Shown here one piece after another: positions 12,541-23,030 of a stretch of 64,000 nt of DNA (the first letter of the stretch is position 1; each line of letters opens with the position of its first letter). A program made the position numbers and the translations under genes. The notes below the pieces were generated by a model. It made no database searches. It had not been told where the DNA came from and worked only from the letters and a program-made list of their open reading frames with translations. The stretch spans positions 1-64,000 of the forward strand of contig CAJQUW010011567.1 of the NCBI GenBank assembly GCA_907163375.1, written 5' to 3'. Source of the stretch: Prostheceraeus crozeri (taxonomy: Eukaryota; Platyhelminthes; Polycladida; Euryleptidae).

Positions 12541-13334
12541 CTTGCTATTATTGCAAACAATGGCTGGGATAGGATTACGTCCGCTCTAAACCAACCCACA
12601 CGCAAATAAATCTATCTCTGTGGTTATCAATTCTGTTACTTCAACATTAATGATGTCCGGTATACATGTATGTAAACAGTCACACGTAAAATTCTACAAT
12701 TAAAATAAACATGACTTTGAAATCTTAGTTTCCCCCAATAGATCCAGCGACTATCTCATTCAGAAATTCTCATTTTGCACAAGCAATGGAAACATTTTTC
12801 ATTATGATGAAACCTTTTGGAGACGTCATGATGCTGTTTTTTCAGCAGAATGAACAAGCGAGTTTGAATTTCTCAAAAGCATGACCGAAGGACAAACTTT
12901 TCGGGACTGATGAACGAGCGGCTTAGGTTAGTGAATATATAATTGGACTAACGAACTGTCAAAATTGATGCCGTTCGAATATACTCCCAGTGAATCGAAA
13001 CTGATCCCTACATTTCTTCGCAGGTCTTTTTCGTTATCTTGGATGTTTTCTTGATAACTTGAAACTCTCGGAATGCCTGCATGTCACACAGAAGATTTCA
13101 AAGTCTCGTCTGAAACTAAACAAGACTTGTAAATTACATGTCGGTGAGCTTGAACGAAGTTTTCTTTATCAATCTTCCAAGTTGCATGCATTAACTTACA
13201 AAACTTAAATTCTTTTTGCAAGATTATGAACATATTGCCTCTCTGTCACCAACAAGATTTCTACGCTTTAGTTCAATGTACCACTCAGTAATAAATTCGA
13301 TTACTTCTAGAATATAACGATAATTCATCATTAC
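12541..13334. other. No exon confirmed; presumed downstream part of the lectin gene
   Basis: If the lectin exon at 13335-13582 belongs to a minus-strand gene, the rest of its domain should lie here. No clear second half (conserved Trp, then two Cys) was found. Confidence 0.3.
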
Positions 13335-13582
13335 CATCGAAATATCCAACAGTCCATTGAGGCTCCATGTTGGATACGACCACATCCTTCAATCCCACCA
13401 CATCATCGTAATTATCGAGCTGAGTCAGAGTGGTTTTTCCTGCAATAGCTTCTGGAGCTACTTTGCTTCTGCAGAGACTGTCAGCTCTGGCCCATGTGTC
13501 TCTTTCCATTGAGAAAAGATAGCATTTACCTGATTTCGGTGAATACGTCCAACCATTACCACAAGGTGACACTGCGGCCGAG
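13335..13582 (-). CDS. C-type lectin-like domain exon (N-terminal half)
   Basis: The minus-strand frame reads SPCGNGWTYSPKSGKCYLFS, then DTWARADSLCRSK, and later LTQLDNYDDV and QWTVGYFDG. This is the usual start of a C-type lectin domain: Cys-x-x-x-Trp, a second Cys before a hydrophobic pair, Trp-x-x-Ala, a Cys closing helix 1, and a Trp-x-x-Gly strand. The acceptor is TTTTCAG ending at 13583 (an alternative CTTTAG lies 7 bp upstream) and a possible donor GTAATG begins at 13334. The frame runs on to a stop at 13285 if the donor is not used. The calcium-binding EPN/WND segment would be on a later exon that I could not place. Such domains bind sugars or other ligands in secreted or membrane proteins. 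No signal exon was seen upstream. Confidence 0.7.
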
Positions 13583-14055
13583 CTGAAAACTAAAGGAATG
13601 AAATAACAATTGTTCATATGCAAAATTCAAAAGAAAATCAAAGCGAATTCATGATCATTAGCAAAGATGGAGGCAATCAAAATTCACCACTTCGCCTTCG
13701 GAAGATTCGCTTGAAGTGATAGATAGGTAAGGAATAAGGAACATATCGTAAGTCCTATACCAGTAGGGTTACCAAAAATTAAAGCTTGGCATCGCGAAAG
13801 TACAAGTGTTTTAGGTAAAACTCCTCTGTGATGGTTTTGTCGAAGTATGTGAAATATTACAACGAAATGAATAGGCTCCACTTGATCTAAGAGTCATGAA
13901 CCGCCACTGGTTACAATGATACCCAGATATAGATGAGACGCCCAGGGGTTTAACTTACACTGGAAAGGTTACCGATTTTGATACATACAGTCTGGTGGGC
14001 CGTAAATGTGTGAGAAAGGAATCGAAAGTCTTTTGAAGATTTGTTGGTGTGTTAA
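13583..14055. other. Intron or intergenic DNA upstream of the lectin exon
   Basis: No exon was recognised on the minus strand. The open frame at 13684-13881 has no motif. It ends at the TTAA (14052-14055) that precedes the piggyBac relic. Confidence 0.35.
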
Positions 14056-15429
14056 CCCTTACCAGGACATCTGTCAACATTTTGTTGACATCCTGCACAT
14101 TTTTACAGTTCAGCAATGACGTATTTCGTCAATAAAAGTTATTGTATAGGAGTATGAATACAAACATGAAATCAAAAAGTACATTTTAAAAAAGTTACAT
14201 AAATCTTATAATTATAAAATTAACAGGGAATGCTTTGCATCCTCCACCGGACTTCTGTCAACAAAATGTTAACAACTGAAATATGCTTTCCTCCGTGAAA
14301 TCTATCACATGAAACCACTTAGCATCATAATTTCACTGTTGAATTGTGGTAGCTTACGGTAGCACACAATCATGGCACTAAGGGAAAAGTCACATGAGAC
14401 ATGAGGTACAAGTCACTAGCTGGCAATTGATCCCCTTCAAAAGCATTTAATTTTACTGGGCACCATTCGAAGGCATAGAAAGGAAGTGCAAGATATTCTC
14501 CGTCAGAGAGAGCCTTGCTTCGGGAGTCATTTTATCTTTGATCATAGGAACCAGATTGTGCTAGTTTGCTAGCAAAGAGAAACAAACAAGTTATTCTTAT
14601 GAGCTCCTCGCATGCATCTTGCGACGTTGCGAATGAAGAAATGGAAAAACCATTTCTAATATCCGACTGCAATCGCTTGAAAGGTGGTGCTGACATGTTT
14701 GATGAAAATCTCGAGGAATTTTCGGCTCGAAAAAAAAACAAATCGATGGCCTCCTCTTTTATTTTATTATCTCATCGATGTTGCATGTGATAATACGCTT
14801 ATCATCATGAGGAAAGACGGATATAGACGGAACAAAAAGCAATTATTGAAGATTATTCTTCTTCCCTCGCTGCTGAGAACCATGTCCAAAGTCGTCTTCA
14901 ACAGCCAAAAGTCAAGAGAAATGTGAAATGCTGCCCTTGCGAACAAATTCATGGATGAAAGCATCCTCATGTCATCAAGTGTCCATCATTCACATCGAAG
15001 TGCTCGACGATGTTGCGTGTGGCAAAATGACCCGTTCAATTCATTAGCAGTCTTCTCAGCATGTGTGTCCGCTTCACCGTGTTCTTCGTAAATCAAAATC
15101 ATACAGAGAGTGCATTTTAAAGCTTTACGTTCTTGCTTTGAATACATGTGTTGCTGTTTCGAATGACCGCTTTTTAAATCTATAATTTGAATTGCAACTA
15201 AAAACATCAGTTGGCTACTGAATGAGAATTTCATTAATGGAGCCATTTAAAGTTTTGGATTCAAAGATCAATTAGGCTACCTATATGTAGGCCTAGTAGA
15301 CATAGAATGCGCAATATAACCAATAGTTCAATTATTTACAAGAATAGATTCTTCATGTTCTTGAACTGCGCCGTTGATTTGATAATTAAAATGCAATGTC
15401 AACAAAATGTTGACAGAAGTCCGGTAACG
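14056..15429 (+). mobile_element. Degenerate piggyBac-type element
   Basis: TTAA at 14052-14055 is followed by CCCTTACCAGGACATC and the near-palindrome TGTCAACATTTTGTTGACA (14072-14090). The right side carries TGTCAACAAAATGTTGACA (15397-15415) then GAAGTCCGGTAAC. Reverse-complemented, this matches the left end. TTAA followed by CCC is the piggyBac end signature. The right CCC/TTAA boundary is mutated. An additional internal copy of the palindrome lies at 14256-14274. The element is about 1.4 kb, shorter than autonomous piggyBacs (about 2.4 kb or more), and contains only the C-terminal part of a transposase. Confidence 0.8.
14540..15060 (+). pseudogene. piggyBac transposase, C-terminal relic
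   Basis: Two adjacent plus-strand frames together show the end of a piggyBac (DDE_Tnp_1_7) transposase: KRNKQVILMSS, then RLKGGADMFDENLEEFS (family form: NKGGVDxxD, holding the last catalytic Asp), then KTNRWPPLLFYYLIDVACDN (family form: RRTNRWPxxLFFxxLDxxxxN). It switches frame at an A-run near 14730. Further on, Cys-rich scraps (KCCPCEQ, KCPSFTSKC) resemble the C-terminal zinc-binding region. The N-terminal DNA-binding part and the first catalytic Asp residues are absent. Not functional. Confidence 0.8.
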
Positions 15430-16297
15430 TGTGTTGTTTCAGACGTCTTGTTCAGGTTTTAACTAACTTAACTGGAAAAGTCATCGATTCAAACCTAGTG
15501 GAAACAAACTGCAGCAGTAGATTATGGTAGACTAGAATGGGTGTTTGATAATTAATTGATCTTTCTTAAATAAATGACAGGATAAAGAAACATCTATGGT
15601 TTGTAGATTAATGCCGATCTAATGTATTGTATCATACTGTCAACCGTTTGTAAACTATTTGTGGAAGTCTCCGAGAGCAGAGGGCGTGGTATTCTTGATC
15701 AGGATTTTAAATGAGTTGGTAGTATTGTTCCATTTGAAGTAGGCCTACAAGGGTCCATGCACAGAGTAAGTATATTAGGTAGAGTGGTAACTCCGCATTT
15801 ATTAAATCCCTAATGTGTATGCACTTTCGATTTTATTAAAGGAACTCGAGATGAATACAGTTGGGTATTGCCACAAAATGTGAGATATGCAAATTTTTGA
15901 AGTTTTAAAGAAATTACCATGGAATTGACTGATCATGATAGCAATACAGAAGCAATGATTGTATTTTACAGATTCTGCGTGTCATGACATCCTTGGAGAG
16001 GTAATGTTTGTTAAATAAGCAATTTGATGGGTTGCTACTTTCATGCTCAACCTTAAGACGATGGTCTGAAGCGAGATCATATCATAAGCAACCTGCACTG
16101 GCAGAGCATAATAGCAGAATCAAGGACAATTATTTCAATTAACTTTGAAAGCTGTAAATGGGTCCACTTCAATATTCAGATTCAAGAAATGAAACATAAA
16201 TTTAGTGAATCACAAATCATGCCGATGAAAATTTAATTTAAAAAACTTGAAATTTCAGCCAAAACAGCACGAATAATATCGCGACTTTTTCATGAAG

Positions 16298-16324
16298 TAT
16301 ATATATATATATATATATATTATA
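16298..16324. repeat. (TA)n microsatellite
   Basis: About 13 uninterrupted TA units. Confidence 0.95.
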
Positions 16325-17597
16325 GTACCGTCCATGAAATTTCCTTGATAATTACCTTAATTTCCGCGTAGTTTAAATGCTTATTATCAAATATTCATTC
16401 CTTTTGATATCCAACTTGTTTCATGCTACTTATAAAGCGGCGTCATCTAGGTAGTGTATAAAATTGCATAATTTTAGCTTTTAAAAACTGCTCAAATAAT
16501 TTTTTGGACCGCAGGAACGTGATTTCCTCAAAAAAGCTGGATCTTTGATACAAAAATTTTCACCGTATACAGATACTTTTTTGAGTCGAGGAAGACGCTC
16601 TATCTATATTATTCTATGGGTCCATGGGTTGACATAAGACAAGTCATGGTAACAGTGATCATAGCAGTCAGTGTAGTAGTCATCGACAATTACTACTAAC
16701 TTTTTCAGTGCTGGAATACGGATGAAAAATGAGTTCACAAAGCTAAAATTCAACACCATTCAAAAGTAATAAAACGAACATTCCATGATAATTTATGGAA
16801 TGAAAGTTATATGACAACTCCAATTTCTGTTGAAGAAACAATTGATAGCTGTTGATTTTGAACAATTTTGAATTCATAGTTCGATCACCACTTTCCGATC
16901 TTTTCCATCAGAGAGCACTAATTGACTCAGAGAGGAAATGCGTTATAAATCTTAATGAGCTAAATTGACATTGCATGTGTTGATCGATAAAATTGACTTC
17001 GGTTGGATGAGCAATTATCAATTCCCTCTTTTATTAATAGAAAAACAATCCAGCTCATAAATGAAGATTTTCAGATTAAATTCAAACTTCACTTTCATGG
17101 TCGGTCTGATTAATCAAAACACAATGAACGGTTTCATTTTGCCTTTAGCTCTCGAGAAGTTGTCATAGCAATGCGATGAAACATTGGAAGCTTTGAATCA
17201 ACTTTTGAGATCTATATTTCGCTACAAGATAATTGTTAAGATAATTGCAATGTAAATTGGATAACTATCACGAAATGAAGAAGTAATGGACGTTGTTGTA
17301 TCAGCGTATTAACTTTTACAACCGCTTTCCCAAGAAGCGGCAGAACGTGTGTTGACAATCGAGAGACTTGAAGGTCAAAATCGTATTTCAATTCTTTTTT
17401 TCCCAGATTTTTGAAAATTATAGCAACCAGCTTCCAGGCAACCCCCTAGAATGTATTAATCAATTCAAAGATTAACTTTCAGAAAGTCGAATAGATATCT
17501 CAGTGGGCGTTGTTCCTGGTACAACAAAGGACTGCTACAGTTTCTATGTTGTAGTAGATGTTGTAGTAGTCGCTGGCACAACCAAGTAAAGTTTGTT

Positions 17598-17665
17598 AGC
17601 TTAGAATCGAACCAGTCATCGAAATGCCTGCGCTGCAGGACTATCCCCTCGACCAGCGAAGCAGC
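17598..17665 (-). repeat. tRNA-derived SINE head, relic
   Basis: The minus strand reads CTGGTCGAGGGGATAG, resembling a pol III box A, and about 27 bases later GGTTCGATTC (17604-17613), a perfect box B. The cloverleaf cannot be closed: there is no matching acceptor stem and the anticodon arm is wrong. It is therefore not a tRNA gene. A related, more diverged copy lies at 44405-44455. Confidence 0.55.
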
Positions 17666-18754
17666 AGATTCATGATTGCTTCAGGAGCACCCATAGCCTT
17701 GCGCATATTGTACGTTTCATAGATTGCGGAGGGTCAAGAATGTTGAAACTTTATCCACGGCATGACCTTAAACTGCATCCATTATACTCATAAGCCGATG
17801 TTTACTTTTGTTGAGCTATCTTAAAGCCTCAAATCCTTCTATTAGAATGTAATCAGTCCGGATAATGAGATGAAGGATCAAGCCCGGAAAATGTAGGCGA
17901 GAAACTGCTAAACTTCACAATAAGGAGCACTTACATAACATTTGAATTTCCAAAACTCCAATCGATGTTTATGGTATGATAGATGATAATGAAAGGATTC
18001 TTAAATAAAATACCACACTCCTAATTAACTCCATTTGCCTGCCTGAGGAGGCTTTACAGCCCCTCAGTTTTTAATCTCACGACGGCACGAATAATTATTT
18101 GAAGGTCTACTTCAATGACTTTCCCTATCTTTGTGTTGGCTTTCTCTGAGAGGGAGTTCTTTTTTGTAGACCCAATATTTTAGCCACAGGAACCACGAAA
18201 AAAATTTATGACCACATTTTTTCAACCTTTTGGATTTTCAACTCTGTTGATCAGAATTTTGAATTTTAAGTTTATTTGTGAATTCTGTAGTTTTCCCGTT
18301 CAGGAAATATGGTCGAGAAATTATGACACTCATACATTTTACCTCGTCATGATGACTTATATCAGCTTTTCATTGTAAGTTGATTTTGTTACTATAGATA
18401 GCATTTAAAATTCAAATAATCATTTTTTTTAATTTCGTGATTGCATCTGAAATAGTCGACAGAATTTCATGAAAATATTTGTAGAACTAATTTAGCATAG
18501 TCTGTCTTGTGATGATGTCGATTTTGCATTTTAAGCGGTTCTTGTTGTTATAAATAGCATTTTAAAATTCAAACAAAAAAGTTTCGTACTTAAGTATTAT
18601 TTATGCAGGTTGCTTGTCTTAACATGTAATGAGTAGCACCTGCGTGAAGCGCCTCAATCTCGGATGTGGTATTAAGTGATTGTAGAATGCAATCCGCCCT
18701 CCACGTGACTGCGTTAAAGCAGTGCCTTCCTGGCTATGTCACACTCTCGACAGA

Positions 18755-18900
18755 TGATCCGGTGACCTTGTGGTTAGAGGGTATGCTTGCACGTCCTCTA
18801 GCTCCACCGTCGCTGGTTCAAACCTACCCACGACTGATGAGGCCCAACAGGCCGAAACATGTCTCGTGGTGGTTGCATCTGTTGGGTATTATATCTAGAA
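18755..18900 (+). mobile_element. tRNA-derived SINE head joined to a hammerhead
   Basis: TTGTGGTTAGAGG (18768-18780) fits a pol III box A and GGTTCAAACC (18815-18824) fits box B, with about 34 bases between them, the spacing of tRNA-derived SINEs. Four bases after box B begins a complete hammerhead motif (18828-18869). The outer limits and any 3' tail are not clear. I infer a SINE- or retrozyme-like unit transcribed by pol III. Schistosome Sm-alpha repeats are a known precedent for a pol III-promoted repeat with a hammerhead. Confidence 0.65.
18828..18869 (+). ncRNA. Hammerhead ribozyme motif, type I, dimer-forming
   Basis: All core elements are in order. Helix I is CCACGA (18828-18833) with UCGUGG (18864-18869), 6 perfect pairs. 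The core CUGAUGA is at 18834-18840. Helix II is GGCC/GGCC (18841-18844, 18850-18853) closed by CAACA. GAA is at 18854-18856. The helix III segment ACAUGU is at 18857-18862, followed by the cleavage-site C at 18863. The catalytic C3, G5, G8 and G12 are all present. ACAUGU is self-complementary, so one molecule gives only a 2-bp helix III but two molecules would pair over 6 bp, as in the double hammerheads described for newt satellite RNA. Activity is inferred, not shown. Confidence 0.85.
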
Positions 18901-19618
18901 GATTTAGTCAATCGGACGTTTGTTGCAGAAGTTAGTACAAAATACGGCATACTGTCGGCTTACGGTTTTTAAATTAGCTTTATCCAAAATCGACATGTAC
19001 TTGATTTCCGTTTTCCTGTTCACGAACACTGTCTTCGCATCCATAGCGCTTGTTGACCTTTTTCTCTATGTCTACTATAACTACGTTACTTCAGACACCT
19101 TCGTATCGTGTATTGCTACGATATATGGGACATCATCACAATGATGACAACGGTAAAAGATTGAGATGTAATTTGCGGATAAAGTTCATCTAAAACCACC
19201 AAGTTCACAGCCCTACAGTAGTTCAGATGTTGGTTGCTGTAAGCATAGGCCACAGAGAATATCTGACTCACGTGGGATCATGAACCCCTATTCTTATGAT
19301 TTCCTATTTCCAAGCTGTCAGGTCCAAGCGCATGGAATACATGTAATTAGTCATATATTGTGGTCCTCAAAGTCTTCTGCAATCCTCTAGCATAGTATGA
19401 GCTTGTGTGACCTCGAGTGACGAATTTGATGACATCAGGTACTTTTAGAGGTGATCGCCAAGTTTTCAGAATTACAGGAGTTTTGAAACTTTTAACATTT
19501 TCCTATACCAAAAGTATAGATTCCTGTAACTGAGGGTGGTCTTTATTTGGATATAAAATTTTTGTGATTTGAGTGACTACTCTTTGAATTGGAGGTGTAT
19601 TTCAGAAACGCAAGCTAT
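18901..19618. other. No gene recognised
   Basis: An open frame at 18920-19144 contains hydrophobic runs (LISVFLFTNTVFASIALVDL) but has no exon signals or family motif. The rest is featureless. Confidence 0.35.
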
Positions 19619-19620
19619 AT

Positions 19621-19812
19621 CTGTACCTATGCCAATCACATGCATGATTACTGTATCCAACACATTAGGCATGTGTGCATTAATCTGTACCTATGTCAAT
19701 CACATGCATGATTACTGTATCCAACACATTAGGCATGTGTGCATTAATCTGTACCTATGTCAATCACATGCATGATTACTGTATCCAACACATTAAGCAT
19801 GCGTGCATTCAT
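19621..19812. repeat. Three tandem 64-bp units
   Basis: The unit starting CTGTACCTATG begins at 19621, 19685 and 19749, with very few differences between copies. Each unit contains CACATGCATGATTACTG and AGGCATGTGTGCATTAA. A short minisatellite. Confidence 0.95.
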
Positions 19813-20176
19813 TATGTTCTGTCCTGTTTTATCTCATCTACTGTTATTTGAAATGATAACACGATTTCTTAGGACCATGTCCCATTAATCACCAAAATTG
19901 CGGCTGCATTAAATTTTTCATGTTGTAACACCCTGATGAGATTGCTACCTCAGCTCACTCCAACAATGTCTAACTTGTAGAGATCAGGCTGGAGAACAGA
20001 CCCTGATTTTATGAGGTTAAAATACAAATGAAAACACTTGAAAAATATAATTCAAATACAGGGTGTTCGCGATCTTCTGGCGGATTTTTACAAGTTATTA
20101 CTGAGGCTCTAGTTCTCATGCTTTTGCATTTAAATGATCAAAAGTCGCATACTGAGTTGCAACATTATTTAAAAAC

Positions 20177-21535
20177 CTACAAAAGGTGTTCCACATGATC
20201 TCCATCATAGCGTATGCAAAGATGGCAACGCTTGATAAATGATTGAAAAGCACGAGAAATAACATAATGTGATTATGTTGTCCAATAGAGAGATCATTTT
20301 CTGTCTCAATTCGTTCAAAGTTTTTGGATGGGGCTTTTTCTAGAGATCATTTCGTATTTGACTCCATAGCCAAAAATCCAATACTGACAAGTTTGGACTT
20401 CTTGGAGGCCAGGAAATAGGGTAATCCCGACCAATCCAGCGATTATCTAATTTCAAACTGAGGAGTTGCCGTACTTCAAGTGCCCAATGTGGTGATGCCC
20501 CATCCTGTTGACACCACCGAGTTCGATTTTGTCGCTGCGTCATAATTGTCAGCACTTTGCTCAACAGGATGTCTTTGTACTGTTTTGCATTTACTGTTCC
20601 TTCCATTACCTGCTATGTAATCCCATCTTGAGGTGAGACCATGGCCCAACAGACTATGGAAGGTGACCGCATCGGTCTCTCATCAATCAAATGAGGGTCT
20701 ATGCGAGCATGAACGAAACGGTTGTATCGGTTGACATTCCCGTTAATAAGATGGAATGTTGCCTCTTCACTGAAATCGATATTAGAGATGAAATTAGGAT
20801 CCTGGATGTGGCGTTCAATCATCAAGCGACAACATTGAAGTCGATTAGGATTATCTTCTCTCTTCCATTCTTGTACAACTGGATACTTCCAATGCTTGAT
20901 GCGCTCTTTCTTGAGCACTTTGCTCACGGATGACAGAGCAAGCCCGACTTTTTGTGCAACCTTTCCTTGCGAATTACTTGGATCATCTTCGAAGGCTGCA
21001 ATGACCTCTGCCCTCTTGTTAACCGAAAGTCTCCGCGCACTGTGATCACCTATTCGTTTCTTCGGAGCAATAGAGAGGGTTCCCATGAATCTCCTTTTCC
21101 AATTAAGCAATGTTCTTGCTGGAGGGGATTCTTTGTCAAACTGTTCACTAAACAGACGCCTAGCCTTCTCACAGTCAAATGTTACTGCAAATGCGACTAC
21201 CATCTGCTCGTTTGTCAAGTCTCGATACTTCGGCACTACTGCAGTTTAGTGCACCCTCTTTTACCCCTACTGCAGTTTAGTGCACCCTAAAATGCATGTG
21301 AGAAAACAACTATGCATATGTCTATGCAACTATGCAAATGAGTGTCTTTGTGTCTTCGTGTGTCTTCGTCTTCGTCTTCGCACATTACACCGAGCGCGCG
21401 CTTCGGTGTAATGTGCGTAGTCATCGTTTGCGGGAGAATGCGCCGTTGTTTTAGGGTGCACTAAACTGCAGTAGGCGCGTTTCCGTCTCTTTTATAGAGG
21501 GTGCACTAAACTGCAGTAGTGCCCGATACTTCATG
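20177..21535 (-). pseudogene. Mariner (DD41D) transposase, broken
   Basis: A DDE transposase of about 350 residues. It has an N-terminal helix-turn-helix region (YRDLTNEQMVVAF, then KVAQKVGLALSSVSKVL), the first Asp in NIDFSEEATF, the second in WCQQDGASPHW, and the third in SPNLSVLDFWLW, 41 residues after the second. Damage: the original ATG (21535-21533, reading MKYR) is separated from the rest by a MITE in codon four, in-frame TAG stops lie at 20613-20615 and about 20340, and there is a frameshift near 20290. The C-terminal end RAFQSFIKRCHLCI is still readable in another frame to a stop near 20177. Not functional. Confidence 0.9.
21232..21523. mobile_element. 292-bp MITE with 9-bp target duplication (MULE-like)
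   Basis: The ends are perfect inverted repeats (GGCACTACTGCAGTTTAGTG and onward for about 28 bp), flanked on both sides by the 9-bp sequence CGATACTTC (21223-21231 and 21524-21532). A second copy of TACTGCAGTTTAGTGCACCC lies just inside each end, so each end is doubled. The centre holds a perfect 15-bp stem (CGCACATTACACCGA at 21379-21393 with its complement at 21403-21417) and a TCTTCG-rich stretch. A 9-bp duplication is typical of Mutator-like elements. It inserted into the mariner transposase. Confidence 0.92.
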
Positions 21536-21767
21536 AGATAGAATCATAAAAAAGACAGTTTTGGCAAACTTTCAACACGGTAAATGCATCAGTTTGTTTC
21601 ATATAATTGATTTTCGCATATTCAATTAAATCGTTGCTGTACATATGAAATCTATGTACATATTTATATAGTTTAGGTGTACATAATTCGAATGACTTAG
21701 TGCAAAACGCTGTTGTATATGTACCAAAACTGTGACGAAAATCCACCAGAAGATCGCGAACACCCTG

Positions 21768-22984
21768 TACATGTCAAATACCCTATTCGCTCCAAGCTTG
21801 GCAAAGATAATTTACTGTACACTCAAATCACAATTAGTTCCCAAAGGACTTTTATGAATCCCAACCCCATGACATTGTATGTAAATGAGAAATACACTCA
21901 TTTACTAGTTGTTAAAAATTAGAAGCAAGAAATTAGAAGATTAGAAATCAAGATTTGCGAGTAATAGACAGATCGGAGTAATAGTAATAAGTAACAATAA
22001 TAGACAATTTGCAGTTCCTATTTAGAGGCAAGAGTATTTTCTATGAGACCAATGTCATTAATGAGTAGACCGCATAATCTGTGCAAATAATTAAAACAAA
22101 TTAACTTCTTCATTTATTCAATGAGTTTGATTTAACCGGAAATTTCCCGGGAATTTCCTGGATGTTTTTCCCGTGATTCGAGATTGGAAGGAATCCGGAA
22201 AAGCCCCGAAAATTCCCGTGAATTCTGGTGCTAAACCCTAAGAGCTCCAATAAAGTTTATTAGCACTGGTTATTTCACTATGATGGTTAGCTGCATCATG
22301 CAAAAGCAAAATGAATGATATTACACTTTTAGGAGTAATAAGTGAATAAAAGAGTTCGAAAATCATTTCTTCATCCTACATCAATGCACTGGCAATTTTT
22401 CCTAAAATTCATTCTTGTATATCTTAGGCACTGGCATGAGTAATACAGAGTTAACTTTGAAAAGTCCCAACCATTGTATTTTGCTCCAAATTCTAAAGAA
22501 TTGTTTGATTTGAATGTAAACGCCTGGATTAATTTCATTGCCTTTCCTGAGATGCCCTCCCTGCTTTTGAAACGGCTTTTATAGGCAGTTTTCTTGTGGC
22601 AGGGAGTGAGTGTAGATTGATTTATTATCTTAATTCTATTTCTTTCAGATCTTCCTAACGCCATGTCAATTTCCTTCCGGTGATCCAATGAATGGAAACG
22701 GAAATAAAGCGTCATAGAATTATAGCTCACTGGTATTGGCAACTCATTTTCTACCGCAAATGGAACTTTAATCGTTTATGGCGTATAATGGCTATTTCCA
22801 TTCCCATGCCCGATGAAGTGATGAAAAGATATTTTCAGATATTGAAAGTGATTCAGGAAAGCATCCTATTGTCGTAGACGTCGGACTCAGAGCCTCATTC
22901 TACCCAAAGTACATGCATGTATTGAATAGTTAATTCATATTATCAACGAGTTGGATTGTTTATGCAACTTTTCAATCTTTTTTA
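21768..22984. other. No gene confirmed; one 123-codon open frame
   Basis: A minus-strand open frame at 22371-22742 (123 residues, basic, starting MPIPVSYNS and containing CHKKTAYKSRF) has no recognisable family or exon signals. It may be chance or a relic. Near 22140-22230 there is a stretch of TTCCCGGGAATTTCC-type words, an old repeat. Confidence 0.3.
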
Positions 22985-23030
22985 AGCAGTGCTACTGTGT
23001 GTATTACACAGACAGTACAGTAGCACTGCT
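22985..23030. repeat. 14-bp perfect hairpin before the Penelope relic
   Basis: AGCAGTGCTACTGT (22985-22998) and its exact complement ACAGTAGCACTGCT (23017-23030) enclose an 18-bp loop. The readable PLE protein starts right after it, so it may mark the element's left boundary or 5' untranslated region. Confidence 0.85.

Larger units (their letters stand above)
15430..18754. other. 3.3 kb without a recognised gene
   Basis: AT-rich DNA with no long open frame on either strand. It holds a (TA)n run at 16298-16324 and a tRNA-derived relic at 17598-17665 (listed separately). Pieces near 18230 and 18420-18560 repeat the word ATAGCATTTAAAATTCAAA-like twice, suggesting an old duplication. Confidence 0.45.
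20059..21767 (-). mobile_element. Mariner-family element, DD41D type, 1.7 kb
   Basis: The left end CAGGGTGTTCGCGATCTTCT (20059) and the inverted right end ending at 21767 match over about 30 bp with one difference. Both flanks are TA, the mariner target duplication. It encodes a broken transposase on the minus strand. A 292-bp MITE (21232-21523) has inserted beside its start codon. The ends share CAGGGTGTTC with the other mariner at 40338-41675 but differ after that. Confidence 0.93.

Noticed and set aside
12905-12930. Hammerhead core at ACTGATGAACGAGCGG
   Set aside because: No second half of the core within a plausible distance.
17598-17665. A tRNA gene on the minus strand
   Set aside because: Box A and box B look right, but the anticodon arm and acceptor stem do not pair. 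It fits a SINE relic.
18666-18935. An 89-codon protein gene over the SINE/hammerhead
   Set aside because: The frame overlaps box A, box B and the ribozyme, whose structure explains the sequence better.
22371-22742. A 123-codon minus-strand gene
   Set aside because: No domain, no splice signals and no supporting partner exon. Such a frame can occur by chance or as a relic.
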